64,000 nt of DNA from an uncultured Lachnospiraceae bacterium (GCA_910586755.1 CAJUJM010000008.1:39352-103351), one strand, 5' to 3'; shown: positions 17,120 through 25,112, numbered from the stretch's first letter. Numbers and translations: made by a program. The notes: a model not told the origin generated them from the letters alone.

Positions 17120-17390
17120 ATGGCACTGGCAACCATAACCGCAAGGGGTAGACGAAAAAGACAAGGCCAGCTTTGACACCTTCTGCTCCAATGTAGGCCT
17201 GAATACATCTACCGCAATCAATCTTTTTGTGAAAGCAGTTTTACGAGAAAACCGCATCCCGTTTGAAATTGCTCAGACTACTAACCCATTCTTCTCCGGG
17301 GAAAATATGGCCTATGTGAAAAAATCCGTCCAAGAGCTGAGAGCTGGGAAAGCCACTGCCCATGAATTGATCGAGGTGGACGATGAGTGA
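17120..17390 (+). pseudogene. RelB/DinJ-family antitoxin with one-base frameshift
   Basis: ATG at 17120 with GGGGAG upstream begins MALATITAR and then runs out of frame at AGGGGTAGAC. Removing one G restores VDEKDKASFDTFCSNVGLNT, STAINLFVKAVLRENRIPFE and a C-terminal tail ending in LIEVDDE with a stop at 17388-17390. This is a typical ribbon-helix-helix DinJ/RelB antitoxin of about 90 residues. The frameshift falls after codon 9, so no functional antitoxin is made. Its toxin partner is also broken. Confidence 0.75.
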
Positions 17391-17446
17391 AAAAATATGG
17401 TCGGCTCTACATCGCCCATTGCAAAGGCCGCTATGGAGATAAATAA
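17383..17446 (+). pseudogene. Remnant of a RelE/YoeB-type toxin
   Basis: An ATG at 17383 overlaps the antitoxin stop (usual for such pairs) and reads MSEKIWS before running out of frame. In another frame, 17396-17446 encodes YGRLYIAHCKGRYGDK and a stop, which resembles the C-terminal strand of YoeB/Txe ribonuclease toxins (usual shape: reading IxxC(K/R)xHY). Most of the toxin body, about 60 residues, is deleted. Loss of the toxin explains why loss of the antitoxin was tolerated. Confidence 0.5.
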
Positions 17447-17494
17447 ACCAAACTAATCTCATCCTATATCCCAAGACGGGTATTTAGCTGGTTT

Positions 17495-18082
17495 TTATAT
17501 CCGCATCCGGTACAGGCCGTGACGGTTGCAGAAGGCATAAATATATCCATGGCCCCTTTTTGCAAACCGGGCCTCAGCATTTTGTTCCGGATAAAGCTTT
17601 ACCATCTGAACCGTTCCTGCGGTGGCATAGGCAAAAAATGAGAGGAAATGGCTCTTTTTCATATCATGACTTACAGATACATAGTACTCATTATCAATAG
17701 TTTCCACTGAAATTTCATGTTCCTTGTCAGTCTCCCCTTCTTCTGCCTCTAAAGGCGGAAGAAGGATGCCGCAGCAGGAAAAAGCTCCTTTTCCCACTGT
17801 GCAGATAATATTTCCGCAAATTGGACATACATAAAAGGACGCCTTTTTCATATTGGATGAGCGATTTTCGTTTTCCACACACTCTCCAGCCAGCAATTCC
17901 GCTACAGAGATGTTTAATGCCGCCGCCAGATCAGCCAGAATGGAAATATCCGGCAATCCTCTGCCGGTCTCCCATTTAGATACGGTCTTGTCGCTGACAT
18001 TTAGTTTCTCTGCCAGCTGTCTCTGCGTCATATTGTTCTTTTCCCGCAAAATGCGGATCATTTCTCCGGTTACATAATTCAT
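17495..18082 (-). CDS. XRE-type HTH protein fused to a desulfoferrodoxin (superoxide reductase) domain
   Basis: Residues 1-65 form a Cro/CI helix-turn-helix (NNMTQRQLAEKLNVSDKTVS, then ETGRGLPDISILADLAAALN). Next comes a desulforedoxin-like rubredoxin-type site, FYVCPICGNIICTVGKGAFS followed by CC, giving the Cys-x-x-Cys...Cys-Cys pattern. The last ~75 residues match the superoxide reductase catalytic domain: EHEISV, SHDMKKSHF and CNRHGLYR together offer the four histidines and one cysteine that bind the active iron. GGAG precedes the ATG at 18082. It may be a redox-sensing regulator or an oxygen-defence enzyme carrying a DNA-binding head. Confidence 0.8.
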   Translation of the reverse strand: MNYVTGEMIRILREKNNMTQRQLAEKLNVSDKTVSKWETGRGLPDISILADLAAALNISVAELLAGECVENENRSSNMKKASFYVCPICGNIICTVGKGAFSCCGILLPPLEAEEGETDKEHEISVETIDNEYYVSVSHDMKKSHFLSFFAYATAGTVQMVKLYPEQNAEARFAKRGHGYIYAFCNRHGLYRMRI

Positions 18083-18185
18083 AGCTTTTCTCCATTCCGG
18101 CGGGCACCCGCCTAAAAAACATATCTTACTCTCAGTAATTATAATGGATGAGCCATAAGGAAGAAAACCTACGAAAAGTAGAGGG

Positions 18186-18428
18186 CTACTTATAGGCTTC
18201 TAGTATATGTATAAGAGCGCTTGCACTGCTGCTGTGTGAACGCTCCAAAACAGAATTGCTCCGCTCCGATTCTGCTATGGCACACTGCGCCAATTTATGG
18301 GATGCTGTAGCCGTAAAAAGGATCATCAGATCCGGATTTCCAATCTGACGGCTTAAGTCTGCTCTCATCTTTGTAAATACTTTTGGTTTGTGATGGTATC
18401 TTTTACAAATAGGAATTCCGTTTTGCTT
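18186..18428 (-). pseudogene. DUF2325 protein, N-terminally truncated
   Basis: The frame downstream of the MATE stop reads KQNGIPICKRYHHKPKVFTK and then the DUF2325 core (QIGNPDLMILFTATASHKLA, ending in SHSSSASALIHILEAYK). DUF2325 proteins are about 95-100 residues and start with a nucleotide-binding-like MSxVIVGG strand; here that first ~20-25 residue segment is missing and no start codon with a ribosome site exists. The open frame runs back into the MATE gene only by overlap. Non-functional relic. Confidence 0.6.
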
Positions 18429-18429
18429 T

Positions 18430-19821
18430 TCAATTAATCTTCTCCATCCTCTTAAGCACTGCCAAAAACCCCACAAAGAAAATAATCCCTTTTACAATAC
18501 TGGTTACGGTAAAGGCCCACCATATTCCATTAATCCCCAGGGCTGTGGCAGACAGGGCGGCGGCCACCGGCAGCCTGGCGGAGGTGAAAACCACGCTTAA
18601 AACAGAGGATGGAAGAGTTTTTCCCAAGCCTGAAAAAGCGCCTACCGTAGCAATCTCAACGCACATAAAAAGCTGGGAACAGCCAAGGATTTTCAAATAG
18701 TCAATGCCTAGCGGCACTACGTCCAGCTCATGGATAAACAGCCGGAAGATAGGGCCCGGGACAAAAATCAGCAGAGCCGTGGAGAAAGCGCCCCAGACTG
18801 CCATGGTTTTGATTGCGGTAAGATAGCCTTTCTTTACTCTGTCATATTTTCTGGCGCCGTAGTTCTGACCGATAAAGGAGTTTACCGCTGCCCCAAAGCC
18901 TTCTGCCGTCATCCAGGAAATGGACTCAATCTGACTTCCCACTCTTTGAACTGCCACGCCCGTATCCCCCCAGCGTACCACCAGGCGGGTCATTCCCATG
19001 GAAATCACGCAGTAAATCAGCTCCTGCACTGCGGCGGGAAATCCAATTTTCCCCATAGTCTTAAAATACCTCAAGGGTGTCCGGGAAAAAATTTTTACTT
19101 CATCAAAAATCACCTTATCCCGCCGTACTGCTATCAGGAATATGGCGGTTACAAGAAACTGAGCCGTCACGGTCGCCACAGCGGCGCCGGCGGCTCCCAT
19201 AGCCGGAAAAGGACCTGCGCCAAAAATCAGCAGCGGATCCAGAATCATATTGGCCGCCAGTCCTGCCACATTGGCCTTAAAAGAAGTTTTGCTGTCCCCG
19301 GCAGCGGTGAGGATCCCGGTAAATATCACATTTAAATACATAAAAATAATACAGCCGCAGGTAATCCTCATATAGCCCACCGCGTCTTCTATAATTTTTG
19401 TACTGTTAAGTCCAAAAAAACCAATCAGGGGGCGGGCAAAGGCTACAGCGATTGCCCCATAGCAAAGGGCCAAAAAAATCCCCAGTTGCAGGGCTCCCCC
19501 CGCATACTTTGCCGCCTCTTCCTTATTTCCTTCTCCCAAGGAATGAGCCACCTTTACCTGGCCGCCCATTTTGGCAAACATTGCAACGCCCTGAGAAAGC
19601 CAGGTATACATCCCTGCGGTTCCTACAGAGGTTACCGCCCCTGCCCCTACTCTTCCGATCCAGGCCATATCCGTTAGATTATAGGCCATCTGCACCAGGG
19701 CCGTGGCCATAATGGGCATTGCAAGACCGGTGAGGGAAGGAAAGATAGGGCCATTTAGTAAATCAATGTTTTTTGCTTTTGTCTGTTTCATCGTTTTCTG
19801 TCCATTCTGTTTTTCATTCAT
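18430..19821 (-). CDS. MATE-family efflux transporter
   Basis: A 463-residue protein with twelve predicted membrane segments and MATE landmarks: PIMATALVQMAYNLTDMAWI near the start and GKIGFPAAVQELIYC at the start of the second half. The start is uncertain; Met at 19821 or the Met ten codons on (19791) are both possible and neither has a strong ribosome site. It begins 5 bases after the DUF4157 gene, in the same direction, so it is probably co-transcribed with the DUF4157/AAA+ genes. MATE proteins export cationic drugs or metabolites using Na+ or H+ gradients. Confidence 0.9.
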   Translation of the reverse strand: MNEKQNGQKTMKQTKAKNIDLLNGPIFPSLTGLAMPIMATALVQMAYNLTDMAWIGRVGAGAVTSVGTAGMYTWLSQGVAMFAKMGGQVKVAHSLGEGNKEEAAKYAGGALQLGIFLALCYGAIAVAFARPLIGFFGLNSTKIIEDAVGYMRITCGCIIFMYLNVIFTGILTAAGDSKTSFKANVAGLAANMILDPLLIFGAGPFPAMGAAGAAVATVTAQFLVTAIFLIAVRRDKVIFDEVKIFSRTPLRYFKTMGKIGFPAAVQELIYCVISMGMTRLVVRWGDTGVAVQRVGSQIESISWMTAEGFGAAVNSFIGQNYGARKYDRVKKGYLTAIKTMAVWGAFSTALLIFVPGPIFRLFIHELDVVPLGIDYLKILGCSQLFMCVEIATVGAFSGLGKTLPSSVLSVVFTSARLPVAAALSATALGINGIWWAFTVTSIVKGIIFFVGFLAVLKRMEKIN

Positions 19822-19826
19822 ATATG

Positions 19827-20183
19827 TTACAGAAGCCTGTCCGCCTCCTGCTCCAATGCCGGCTCATCATTGAGAGGCAGCCCGTTTACTTTTCCTACAG
19901 GCTTTACCTTTCCCAGCTTCTGCTGCACCACATGTCCCAGCTCATGTTTTAAGTGTTTCTCCTGACCCGGACCTATATATACATCTGTTCCCATAGTGTA
20001 AGCCAGGGCATGTACTTCTTTGGGCTTGTCAGAATTATAGTGAACCCTTACGTCATCCATGGGAACTCCATACTGCCTCTCCGCCTTTTGAAGCATTTCC
20101 AAAGCAGTCTGATTTCCTGCCGCTCTCTGGATTAAATTCGAATCCAAAGCGCTCCTTTTTCTATTATCAAATATTGCTTTCAT
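19827..20183 (-). CDS. Stand-alone DUF4157 (eCIS core domain) protein
   Basis: A 118-residue protein with good GGAGAG site before ATG 20183. After a short leader (NLIQRAAGNQTALEMLQKAE) it has the DUF4157 core: YGVPMDDVRVHYNS, ALAYTMGTDVYIGPG, then the zinc-protease-like HLKHELGHVVQQ (His-Glu-x-x-His) and the closing EPALEQEADRL. DUF4157 is the marker domain of proteins associated with extracellular contractile injection systems, usually at the head of a longer toxin or cargo. Here the chain stops right after the core, so the cargo part is absent or was lost. It follows the AAA+ gene by 16 bases. Confidence 0.85.
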   Translation of the reverse strand: MKAIFDNRKRSALDSNLIQRAAGNQTALEMLQKAERQYGVPMDDVRVHYNSDKPKEVHALAYTMGTDVYIGPGQEKHLKHELGHVVQQKLGKVKPVGKVNGLPLNDEPALEQEADRLL

Positions 20184-20199
20184 AAATCTCTCCTGCAGT

Positions 20200-21693
20200 T
20201 TATCGAATCTTACCGGAAATCCCCATTTTCTCCAATTGGATTTCCAAGGCTTTCAGAATATGCTCTTCTGTAATTTCACTTCCCTGTGCCGCCGCAAGAT
20301 AAGCGGAATTCAGTGCAATTTCCTTTATGTTGCTCCCCGACAGTTCATATTTCCCGGCATACTCTGAAAAACAAATATCGTCGTTTAAAGGGGCTTCTTT
20401 GGGAAAACTCTTTTCCCAAATTTTTAACCGCATCTTTTCATCCGGAAATGGAAATCGAATCATGTACTGGATCCTTCTTCGGAAGGCCTCATCAATATTG
20501 TCCAGATAGTTGCTTGCCAAAATGGTTATCCCCTGATAATCTTCGATCTTCTGAAGCAAAAATCCTGTCTCCATATTGGCATACCGATCATTGGAGTTTG
20601 AAATATCGGAGCGCTTGGCAAACAGAGCGTCTGCTTCATCAAAAAATAATATAATATTCCTGCGGCCAGCCTCGTCAAACAGGGCGTTAAGGTTTTTCTC
20701 TGTCTCCCCAATATATTTGCTGGCAATCCTGGAAATATCAATGCGATAAAGAGGAAGCCCCAGATCCGCCGCAATAACCTGCGCCCCCATTGTCTTTCCG
20801 GTTCCCGGAGGGCCGTAAAACAAGGCGGAGACGCCTGAACCATAAGGAAGTTTTTTTCCAAATCCCCATTGTTCCATAACCTGCTGCCGGAATGCAATCC
20901 GGTTCTTCAGCTGCCGGAGCAGCATTTCCTGATTAGGCCCCAGCACCATATCTTCCCATTTAAATACAGGAGGAATCCAAACTGCCATTCGCTCTAATGG
21001 CCCGGAATACGCAAGCCGCGCTTCATCTCCCCAAAGCCAGTCCAGCACTTCCCGCCGGACAGCCATGGGATAAGAAAGCAGTGATTCCTGGGGCCGCCGG
21101 GATTCCGGTTCCTCTAAAAGGTTCCATAAAAAGCTGCGCTTTTTTAAATGGGTCTCAAGGGCGCTTTTTCTGTTGATCATATGATACAGGGAAAGTCCCA
21201 GCCCTACTGTAGGCATTTTTGCCCCTACATTGTCCTGGAGATATCCGTATATACGCTCATATTTTCTGTCATACTCCACTGCCAGGGCAAGCAGGAGACA
21301 GAACTGTTCTGATTCTGTCAGACAATTCTCTTTAAAAATCTCCAGAAAGCGGGACTCCATTCCCTGAGCCCTGGAAGCTGCGATGCGGCTTTTCAGATAC
21401 TGGCTCATTTTCTTAAATTCCTGGCACTGAAGCTTTCTGGCATCCTCATCTTCTTTCGGATTCTCTGCCCTTCTCCGTTCTGCCAGAGCCTGCTCTACCT
21501 CCTGGGGCGTTACCACAACTCCTCGCAGATCCAACCGGCTGTGATGTCCGTCTTTCCAGTAAAATGCGGTCTCCAGACAGGCATCCAAAAATGCCAGAAA
21601 ATCTTCCGTCATTTCCCTCTCATCTTCATAAGGAAGCGTACTCCGCTGTGGAGTTAAATAATCGTCCAGGCGGATAATTAATATTGGATTCAT
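20200..21693 (-). CDS. AAA+ ATPase of the eCIS-associated type
   Basis: A 497-residue protein with one AAA+ module in the C-terminal half: Walker A FYGPPGTGKT, Walker B IILFFDEADALF, sensor 1 TILASN and arginine-finger region AFRRRIQYMIRFPFPDE. The N-terminal ~230 residues are helical and charged without a recognised enzyme motif, as in the Afp15-like ATPases of contractile injection systems. It is the first gene of a unit with a DUF4157 protein and a MATE exporter, and divergent from a nuclease toxin. DUF4157 proteins and such ATPases commonly co-occur in eCIS loci; no sheath, tube or baseplate genes are seen within this window. Confidence 0.8.
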   Translation of the reverse strand: MNPILIIRLDDYLTPQRSTLPYEDEREMTEDFLAFLDACLETAFYWKDGHHSRLDLRGVVVTPQEVEQALAERRRAENPKEDEDARKLQCQEFKKMSQYLKSRIAASRAQGMESRFLEIFKENCLTESEQFCLLLALAVEYDRKYERIYGYLQDNVGAKMPTVGLGLSLYHMINRKSALETHLKKRSFLWNLLEEPESRRPQESLLSYPMAVRREVLDWLWGDEARLAYSGPLERMAVWIPPVFKWEDMVLGPNQEMLLRQLKNRIAFRQQVMEQWGFGKKLPYGSGVSALFYGPPGTGKTMGAQVIAADLGLPLYRIDISRIASKYIGETEKNLNALFDEAGRRNIILFFDEADALFAKRSDISNSNDRYANMETGFLLQKIEDYQGITILASNYLDNIDEAFRRRIQYMIRFPFPDEKMRLKIWEKSFPKEAPLNDDICFSEYAGKYELSGSNIKEIALNSAYLAAAQGSEITEEHILKALEIQLEKMGISGKIR

Positions 21694-21728
21694 AGCATAT
21701 TTTTCCTTATTTTCCTTTTTCTTTCCTC

Positions 21729-21757
21729 ATTTTAGCATATTCCGGAATCCGCAGCAA
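21729..21757 (-). promoter_or_regulatory. Promoter of the AAA+/DUF4157/MATE unit
   Basis: Minus strand TTGCTG (21757-21752) and TAAAAT (21734-21729), spacer 17, 36 bases before the ATG at 21693. It is back to back with the promoter of the nuclease toxin. Confidence 0.5.
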
Positions 21758-21797
21758 GCGGACGATTCTTATCAGGAAATAAAGGGCAGGATTTCTA

Positions 21798-21826
21798 TTG
21801 TATAAAGCGGTTTAAAATGGTATGAT
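21798..21826 (+). promoter_or_regulatory. Promoter of the NucA/NucB toxin gene
   Basis: TTGTAT (21798-21803) and TATGAT (21821-21826), spacer 17. It leaves a leader of about 80 bases before the ATG at 21912. Confidence 0.5.
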
Positions 21827-21911
21827 AAAATTATCCTGAAAGGACGGCAGTTATTGTCTTTTGCCGGAGACGATGGAAGATGCTTTGTGATTTTGGGATA
21901 GAGGACAGGGG

Positions 21912-22640
21912 ATGTATATGGAAGGAAAATATGTAAAATTATCGAATTCAAATACCTTTACAACTGGAGACAGGGCGCTAAGCCTGCCATCTCTTATGGG
22001 CAATCAGGCTGTGTTACATAATTTTTATCCGGTGATCCAAAGGATGCCGGAAGACGCCCTTTCCTATGTACCGGAAGAATATCGGGCTGGTCTGTCGGCT
22101 GACAGTTCCTGGCCGGAAATGGAAGCGGTACTGGTCTCTGCAGGAGCTCCCCATGACTATATTCTTGAAGCACGCAGGGCATATTTTAGAGGGATGGAAG
22201 ATCAACTGCCCACATTTGAAGTGAACCGTTTATTATGGCCGAATATTGCCCACCATACGGAAGCCTATCTGGATCAGGGAGAAGAAGAAGGAACCACTTT
22301 AACCTATATGGAAGAAAGACCATTATCTCCCGAAGATCCTTATGTACAATCCCAGACTGCCAGCACCAACAGAGAAAAAAATCGTTACCAGGCTCAGACA
22401 AAAGGGCAGAAATTAGTTCCTTCCCGCCCTGGCCGGGATACTCAGCTGGATGAATTTCCCTATGCGTCAACTTACGAGGGAGGAACCGATAGTTCCATTA
22501 TGCATGTCCCGCGGTCAGAAAATGAATCTCACGGCGGCGCATTAGGAAGATTTTACTCATCTTCCGGCTTAAAAGACGGTTATGAATTCCGCGTTGCCGT
22601 AGTGGATAAAAAGGTTAACCGGCGGAAAAAGAGAAAGTAA
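21912..22640 (+). CDS. Putative secreted/injected nuclease toxin with C-terminal NucA/NucB DNase domain
   Basis: A 242-residue protein. The last ~65 residues match the NucA/NucB deoxyribonuclease domain: DEFPYASTYEGG, then SENESHGGALGRFYSSSGLK and DGYEFRV; the catalytic Asp/Glu positions of the family (DE...P and EN) are kept. No signal peptide is present. The N-terminal leader SLMGNQAVLHNFYPVIQRMP resembles leaders seen in DUF4157-linked cargo and shares the Gly-Asn-Gln motif with the neighbouring DUF4157 protein (AAGNQTALEML). The middle is acidic and proline-rich. ATG at 21912 or 21918 are both plausible. It is probably a cargo DNase; no immunity gene is evident. Confidence 0.75.
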   Translation: MYMEGKYVKLSNSNTFTTGDRALSLPSLMGNQAVLHNFYPVIQRMPEDALSYVPEEYRAGLSADSSWPEMEAVLVSAGAPHDYILEARRAYFRGMEDQLPTFEVNRLLWPNIAHHTEAYLDQGEEEGTTLTYMEERPLSPEDPYVQSQTASTNREKNRYQAQTKGQKLVPSRPGRDTQLDEFPYASTYEGGTDSSIMHVPRSENESHGGALGRFYSSSGLKDGYEFRVAVVDKKVNRRKKRK

Positions 22641-22651
22641 CAGTAAAAACA

Positions 22652-22684
22652 GGGGATGTGACACTTTTCTTTTGCCACATCCCC
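22652..22684. terminator. Bidirectional terminator between toxin gene and nfnB
   Basis: GGGGATGTG (22652-22660) pairs with CACATCCCC (22676-22684); loop of 15 bases rich in T and C. It separates convergent genes. Confidence 0.7.
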
Positions 22685-22722
22685 TTATCCCTTTGTTGTA
22701 TTCCGGAATCGAAAGGTTTTTA

Positions 22723-24108
22723 CTATTTGTTTCTCAAATACTCATCAATTCCTTTAGCCCCTGCTTTTCCTGCTTCCATGGCAAGAATCACCGTGGCGGC
22801 TCCGGTTACGGCGTCGCCGCCGGCAAATACGCCCTCCTTGGTGGTCTGGCCGTTCTCCTCCTGAGCCACGATACACTTGCGCTTATTGATTTCCAGTCCT
22901 CTGGTGGTAGAAGAAATCAGCGGGTTGGGGGAAGTTCCCAAAGACATAATCACCGTGTCCACCTCAATGGTGTAGTCAGATCCGGCAATTTCCACCGGGC
23001 GTCTTCTGCCGGAAGAATCCGGTTCCCCTAATTCCATCTTGCGGACTACCATACCGGTTACCCAGTCGTTCTCATCTGTAAGGATCTCCACTGGATTGGT
23101 TAAAAGATTAAAGATAACTCCCTCTTCCTTTGCATGGTGAACTTCCTCCACACGGGCAGGAAGCTCTGCCTCGCTTCTCCGGTAAACTATATGAACCTCT
23201 GCCCCTAAGCGGAGAGCAGTTCTGGCGGCATCCATGGCCACGTTTCCGCCGCCTACCACCGCCACCTTGCGGCCTGCGGCAATGGGGGTGTCATAATCGT
23301 CCCGGAAGGCCTTCATCAGGTTGTTTCTTGTTAAATATTCATTGGCAGAGAAGACTCCGTTGGCATTTTCTCCGGGGATTCCCATAAATTTGGGAAGTCC
23401 TGCGCCGGAACCTACAAATACGGCCTCAAAGCCTTCTTCCTCCATCAGCTCATCAATGGTAACAGACTTTCCGATAATCACGTTGGTTTCAATCTTAACA
23501 CCCAGCTTTTTCACATTTTCAATCTCTGTGCGGACCACAGTATTTTTGGGAAGACGAAACTCCGGGATTCCATAGGTTAATACGCCGCCGGGCTCATGAA
23601 GAGCTTCAAAAATGGTGACCTCATAGCCCATCTTTGCCAAATCTCCGGCGCAGGTAAGGCCTGCAGGACCGGAACCGATAACTGCTACCTTTCTCCCATT
23701 GGTAGTCTCGGGAGCGGCAGGCACAAACCCGTTTTCTCTGGACCAGTCTGCTACAAAACGCTCTAATTTTCCGATGGAAACCGGCTCTCCCTTAATGCCC
23801 CGGATGCATTTGCCTTCGCACTGGCTCTCCTGGGGACATACCCGGCCGCAGACTGCCGGAAGGGCGGAGGACATGGCAATCACCTCTGCCGCGCCCTCAA
23901 AATCTCTCTCGGTTACCTTTTTAATAAATGCCGGAATGTCAATGGAAACCGGGCAGCCCTGAACACACAGGGGCTTTTTGCACTGGAGGCAGCGCTTTGC
24001 CTCTTCTACTGCTTCTTCTTCGTTATATCCCAGACAGACTTCCTCAAAATTGGCTGCCCTTACCTTGGGATCCTGTTCCCGGATGGGAACCCGCTTCATT
24101 CCGTCCAT
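22723..24108 (-). CDS. nfnB: NfnB/GltA-like FAD-NAD(P) oxidoreductase, large subunit
   Basis: A 461-residue flavoprotein. N-terminal cysteine clusters (CLQCKKPLCVQGCPV and CGRVCPQESQCEGKC) bind two [4Fe-4S] centres; then two Rossmann motifs follow, KVAVIGSGPAGLTCAGDLAK (FAD) and KVAVVGGGNVAMDAARTALR (NADPH). These proteins are often labelled glutamate synthase small chain, but the one-base overlap with a partner of the NfnA/SudB type upstream identifies an NfnAB pair. NfnAB couples NADH and ferredoxin to NADP by flavin-based electron bifurcation in anaerobes. Cytoplasmic. Confidence 0.87.
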   Translation of the reverse strand: MDGMKRVPIREQDPKVRAANFEEVCLGYNEEEAVEEAKRCLQCKKPLCVQGCPVSIDIPAFIKKVTERDFEGAAEVIAMSSALPAVCGRVCPQESQCEGKCIRGIKGEPVSIGKLERFVADWSRENGFVPAAPETTNGRKVAVIGSGPAGLTCAGDLAKMGYEVTIFEALHEPGGVLTYGIPEFRLPKNTVVRTEIENVKKLGVKIETNVIIGKSVTIDELMEEEGFEAVFVGSGAGLPKFMGIPGENANGVFSANEYLTRNNLMKAFRDDYDTPIAAGRKVAVVGGGNVAMDAARTALRLGAEVHIVYRRSEAELPARVEEVHHAKEEGVIFNLLTNPVEILTDENDWVTGMVVRKMELGEPDSSGRRRPVEIAGSDYTIEVDTVIMSLGTSPNPLISSTTRGLEINKRKCIVAQEENGQTTKEGVFAGGDAVTGAATVILAMEAGKAGAKGIDEYLRNK

Positions 24109-24998
24109 TAGTTGTCACCTCCGCAATGTCCGCAGCCGCCGTGATGAGTGGCGCCTTCCTGAACCTTTAACATATCTCTTCCCTCTTTTGTCTTATACAT
24201 CTGCTGGCGTTTCATAGCTTGGTCAAAGTCCACCAGATGGCCGTTAAATTCCGGACCGTCTACGCAGGCAAACTTTACCTCATCTCCCACAGTAACCCGG
24301 CAGGCGCCGCACATTCCGGTGCCGTCCACCATGATGGGGTTTAAGCTGACAATTGTTGGAATATTCAGCTCCTTAGTCAGCTTGCAGACAAATTTCATCA
24401 TAATCATGGGACCGATAGCCACGCATATGTCATAGGATTTTCCTTCGTTTTTCACCAGATCTTCTATCACCGCGGTTACCATGCCCTTGCGGCCGTAGGA
24501 ACCGTCATCGGTTGTAACATAGAGGTTTCCTGCCACAGCCTCCATCTCCTTTTCCAAAATAAGGAGATCCTTGTTTTTGGAGCCCACAATCACGTCCACG
24601 TCAATGCCATGGGCATGCATCCATTTTACCTGAGGATATACGGGAGCCGCTCCTACGCCTCCAGCCACAAACAGGTATTTTCTCTTTTTTACTTCTTCCA
24701 CCGGATCCTTTACAAACTCAGAAGGACAGCCTAATGGTCCCACAAAATCCTGGAAGGCATCTCCGGCTTTTAGCGCCGCCATCCGATATGTAGATGCGCC
24801 TACGATCTGGAACACAATGGTAACCGTTCCGGTTTCCCTGTTATAGTCGCAGATGGTTAATGGAATCCGCTCTCCGGCTTCATCAATTTTTACGATAACA
24901 AATTCTCCAGGCTGGCACGATCTTGCTACTCTGGGAGCTTCCACTTCCATCAAGTAAATTTTATCGGCAAGCTGCTGGGCTTTTCTGATCTGGTACAT
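24108..24998 (-). CDS. nfnA: NfnA/SudB-like FAD/NAD-binding subunit with [2Fe-2S] centre
   Basis: Start chosen at MYQIRKAQQLADKIYLMEVE, which has AGGAGG upstream and matches the family; the frame is open 50 codons further into the promoter. The 296-residue protein has the ferredoxin-reductase fold: RIPLTICDYN (flavin), FVAGGVGAAPVYPQVKWMHA (NAD), then MCGACRVTVGDEVKFACVDG with cysteines for a [2Fe-2S] cluster. The His/Cys/Gly-rich tail (THHGGCGHCGGDN) is unusual and may bind metal. It forms the NADH-oxidising half of the transhydrogenase encoded with nfnB. Confidence 0.87.
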   Translation of the reverse strand: MYQIRKAQQLADKIYLMEVEAPRVARSCQPGEFVIVKIDEAGERIPLTICDYNRETGTVTIVFQIVGASTYRMAALKAGDAFQDFVGPLGCPSEFVKDPVEEVKKRKYLFVAGGVGAAPVYPQVKWMHAHGIDVDVIVGSKNKDLLILEKEMEAVAGNLYVTTDDGSYGRKGMVTAVIEDLVKNEGKSYDICVAIGPMIMMKFVCKLTKELNIPTIVSLNPIMVDGTGMCGACRVTVGDEVKFACVDGPEFNGHLVDFDQAMKRQQMYKTKEGRDMLKVQEGATHHGGCGHCGGDN

Positions 24999-25083
24999 AG
25001 GATCCTCCTGACTGCCTGTTTTGGGTTCTTTATTATTGCGCTGTTGTAGTGTTTTAAAGTCTTCAATAAGCAATTTGATATAT

Positions 25084-25112
25084 ATCATATCATTGTTTAT
25101 CGGAAATGACAA
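25084..25112 (-). promoter_or_regulatory. Promoter of nfnAB
   Basis: Minus strand TTGTCA (25112-25107) and TATGAT (25089-25084), spacer 17, about 86 bases before the nfnA ATG. Confidence 0.6.

Noticed and set aside
17241..17474. Minus-strand 77-codon frame
   Set aside because: Antisense to the RelB/DinJ antitoxin relic, which explains its sequence.
22723..24108. Annotation as glutamate synthase small subunit
   Set aside because: No large GltB subunit is adjacent and the one-base overlap with an NfnA/SudB-type gene favours NfnB.
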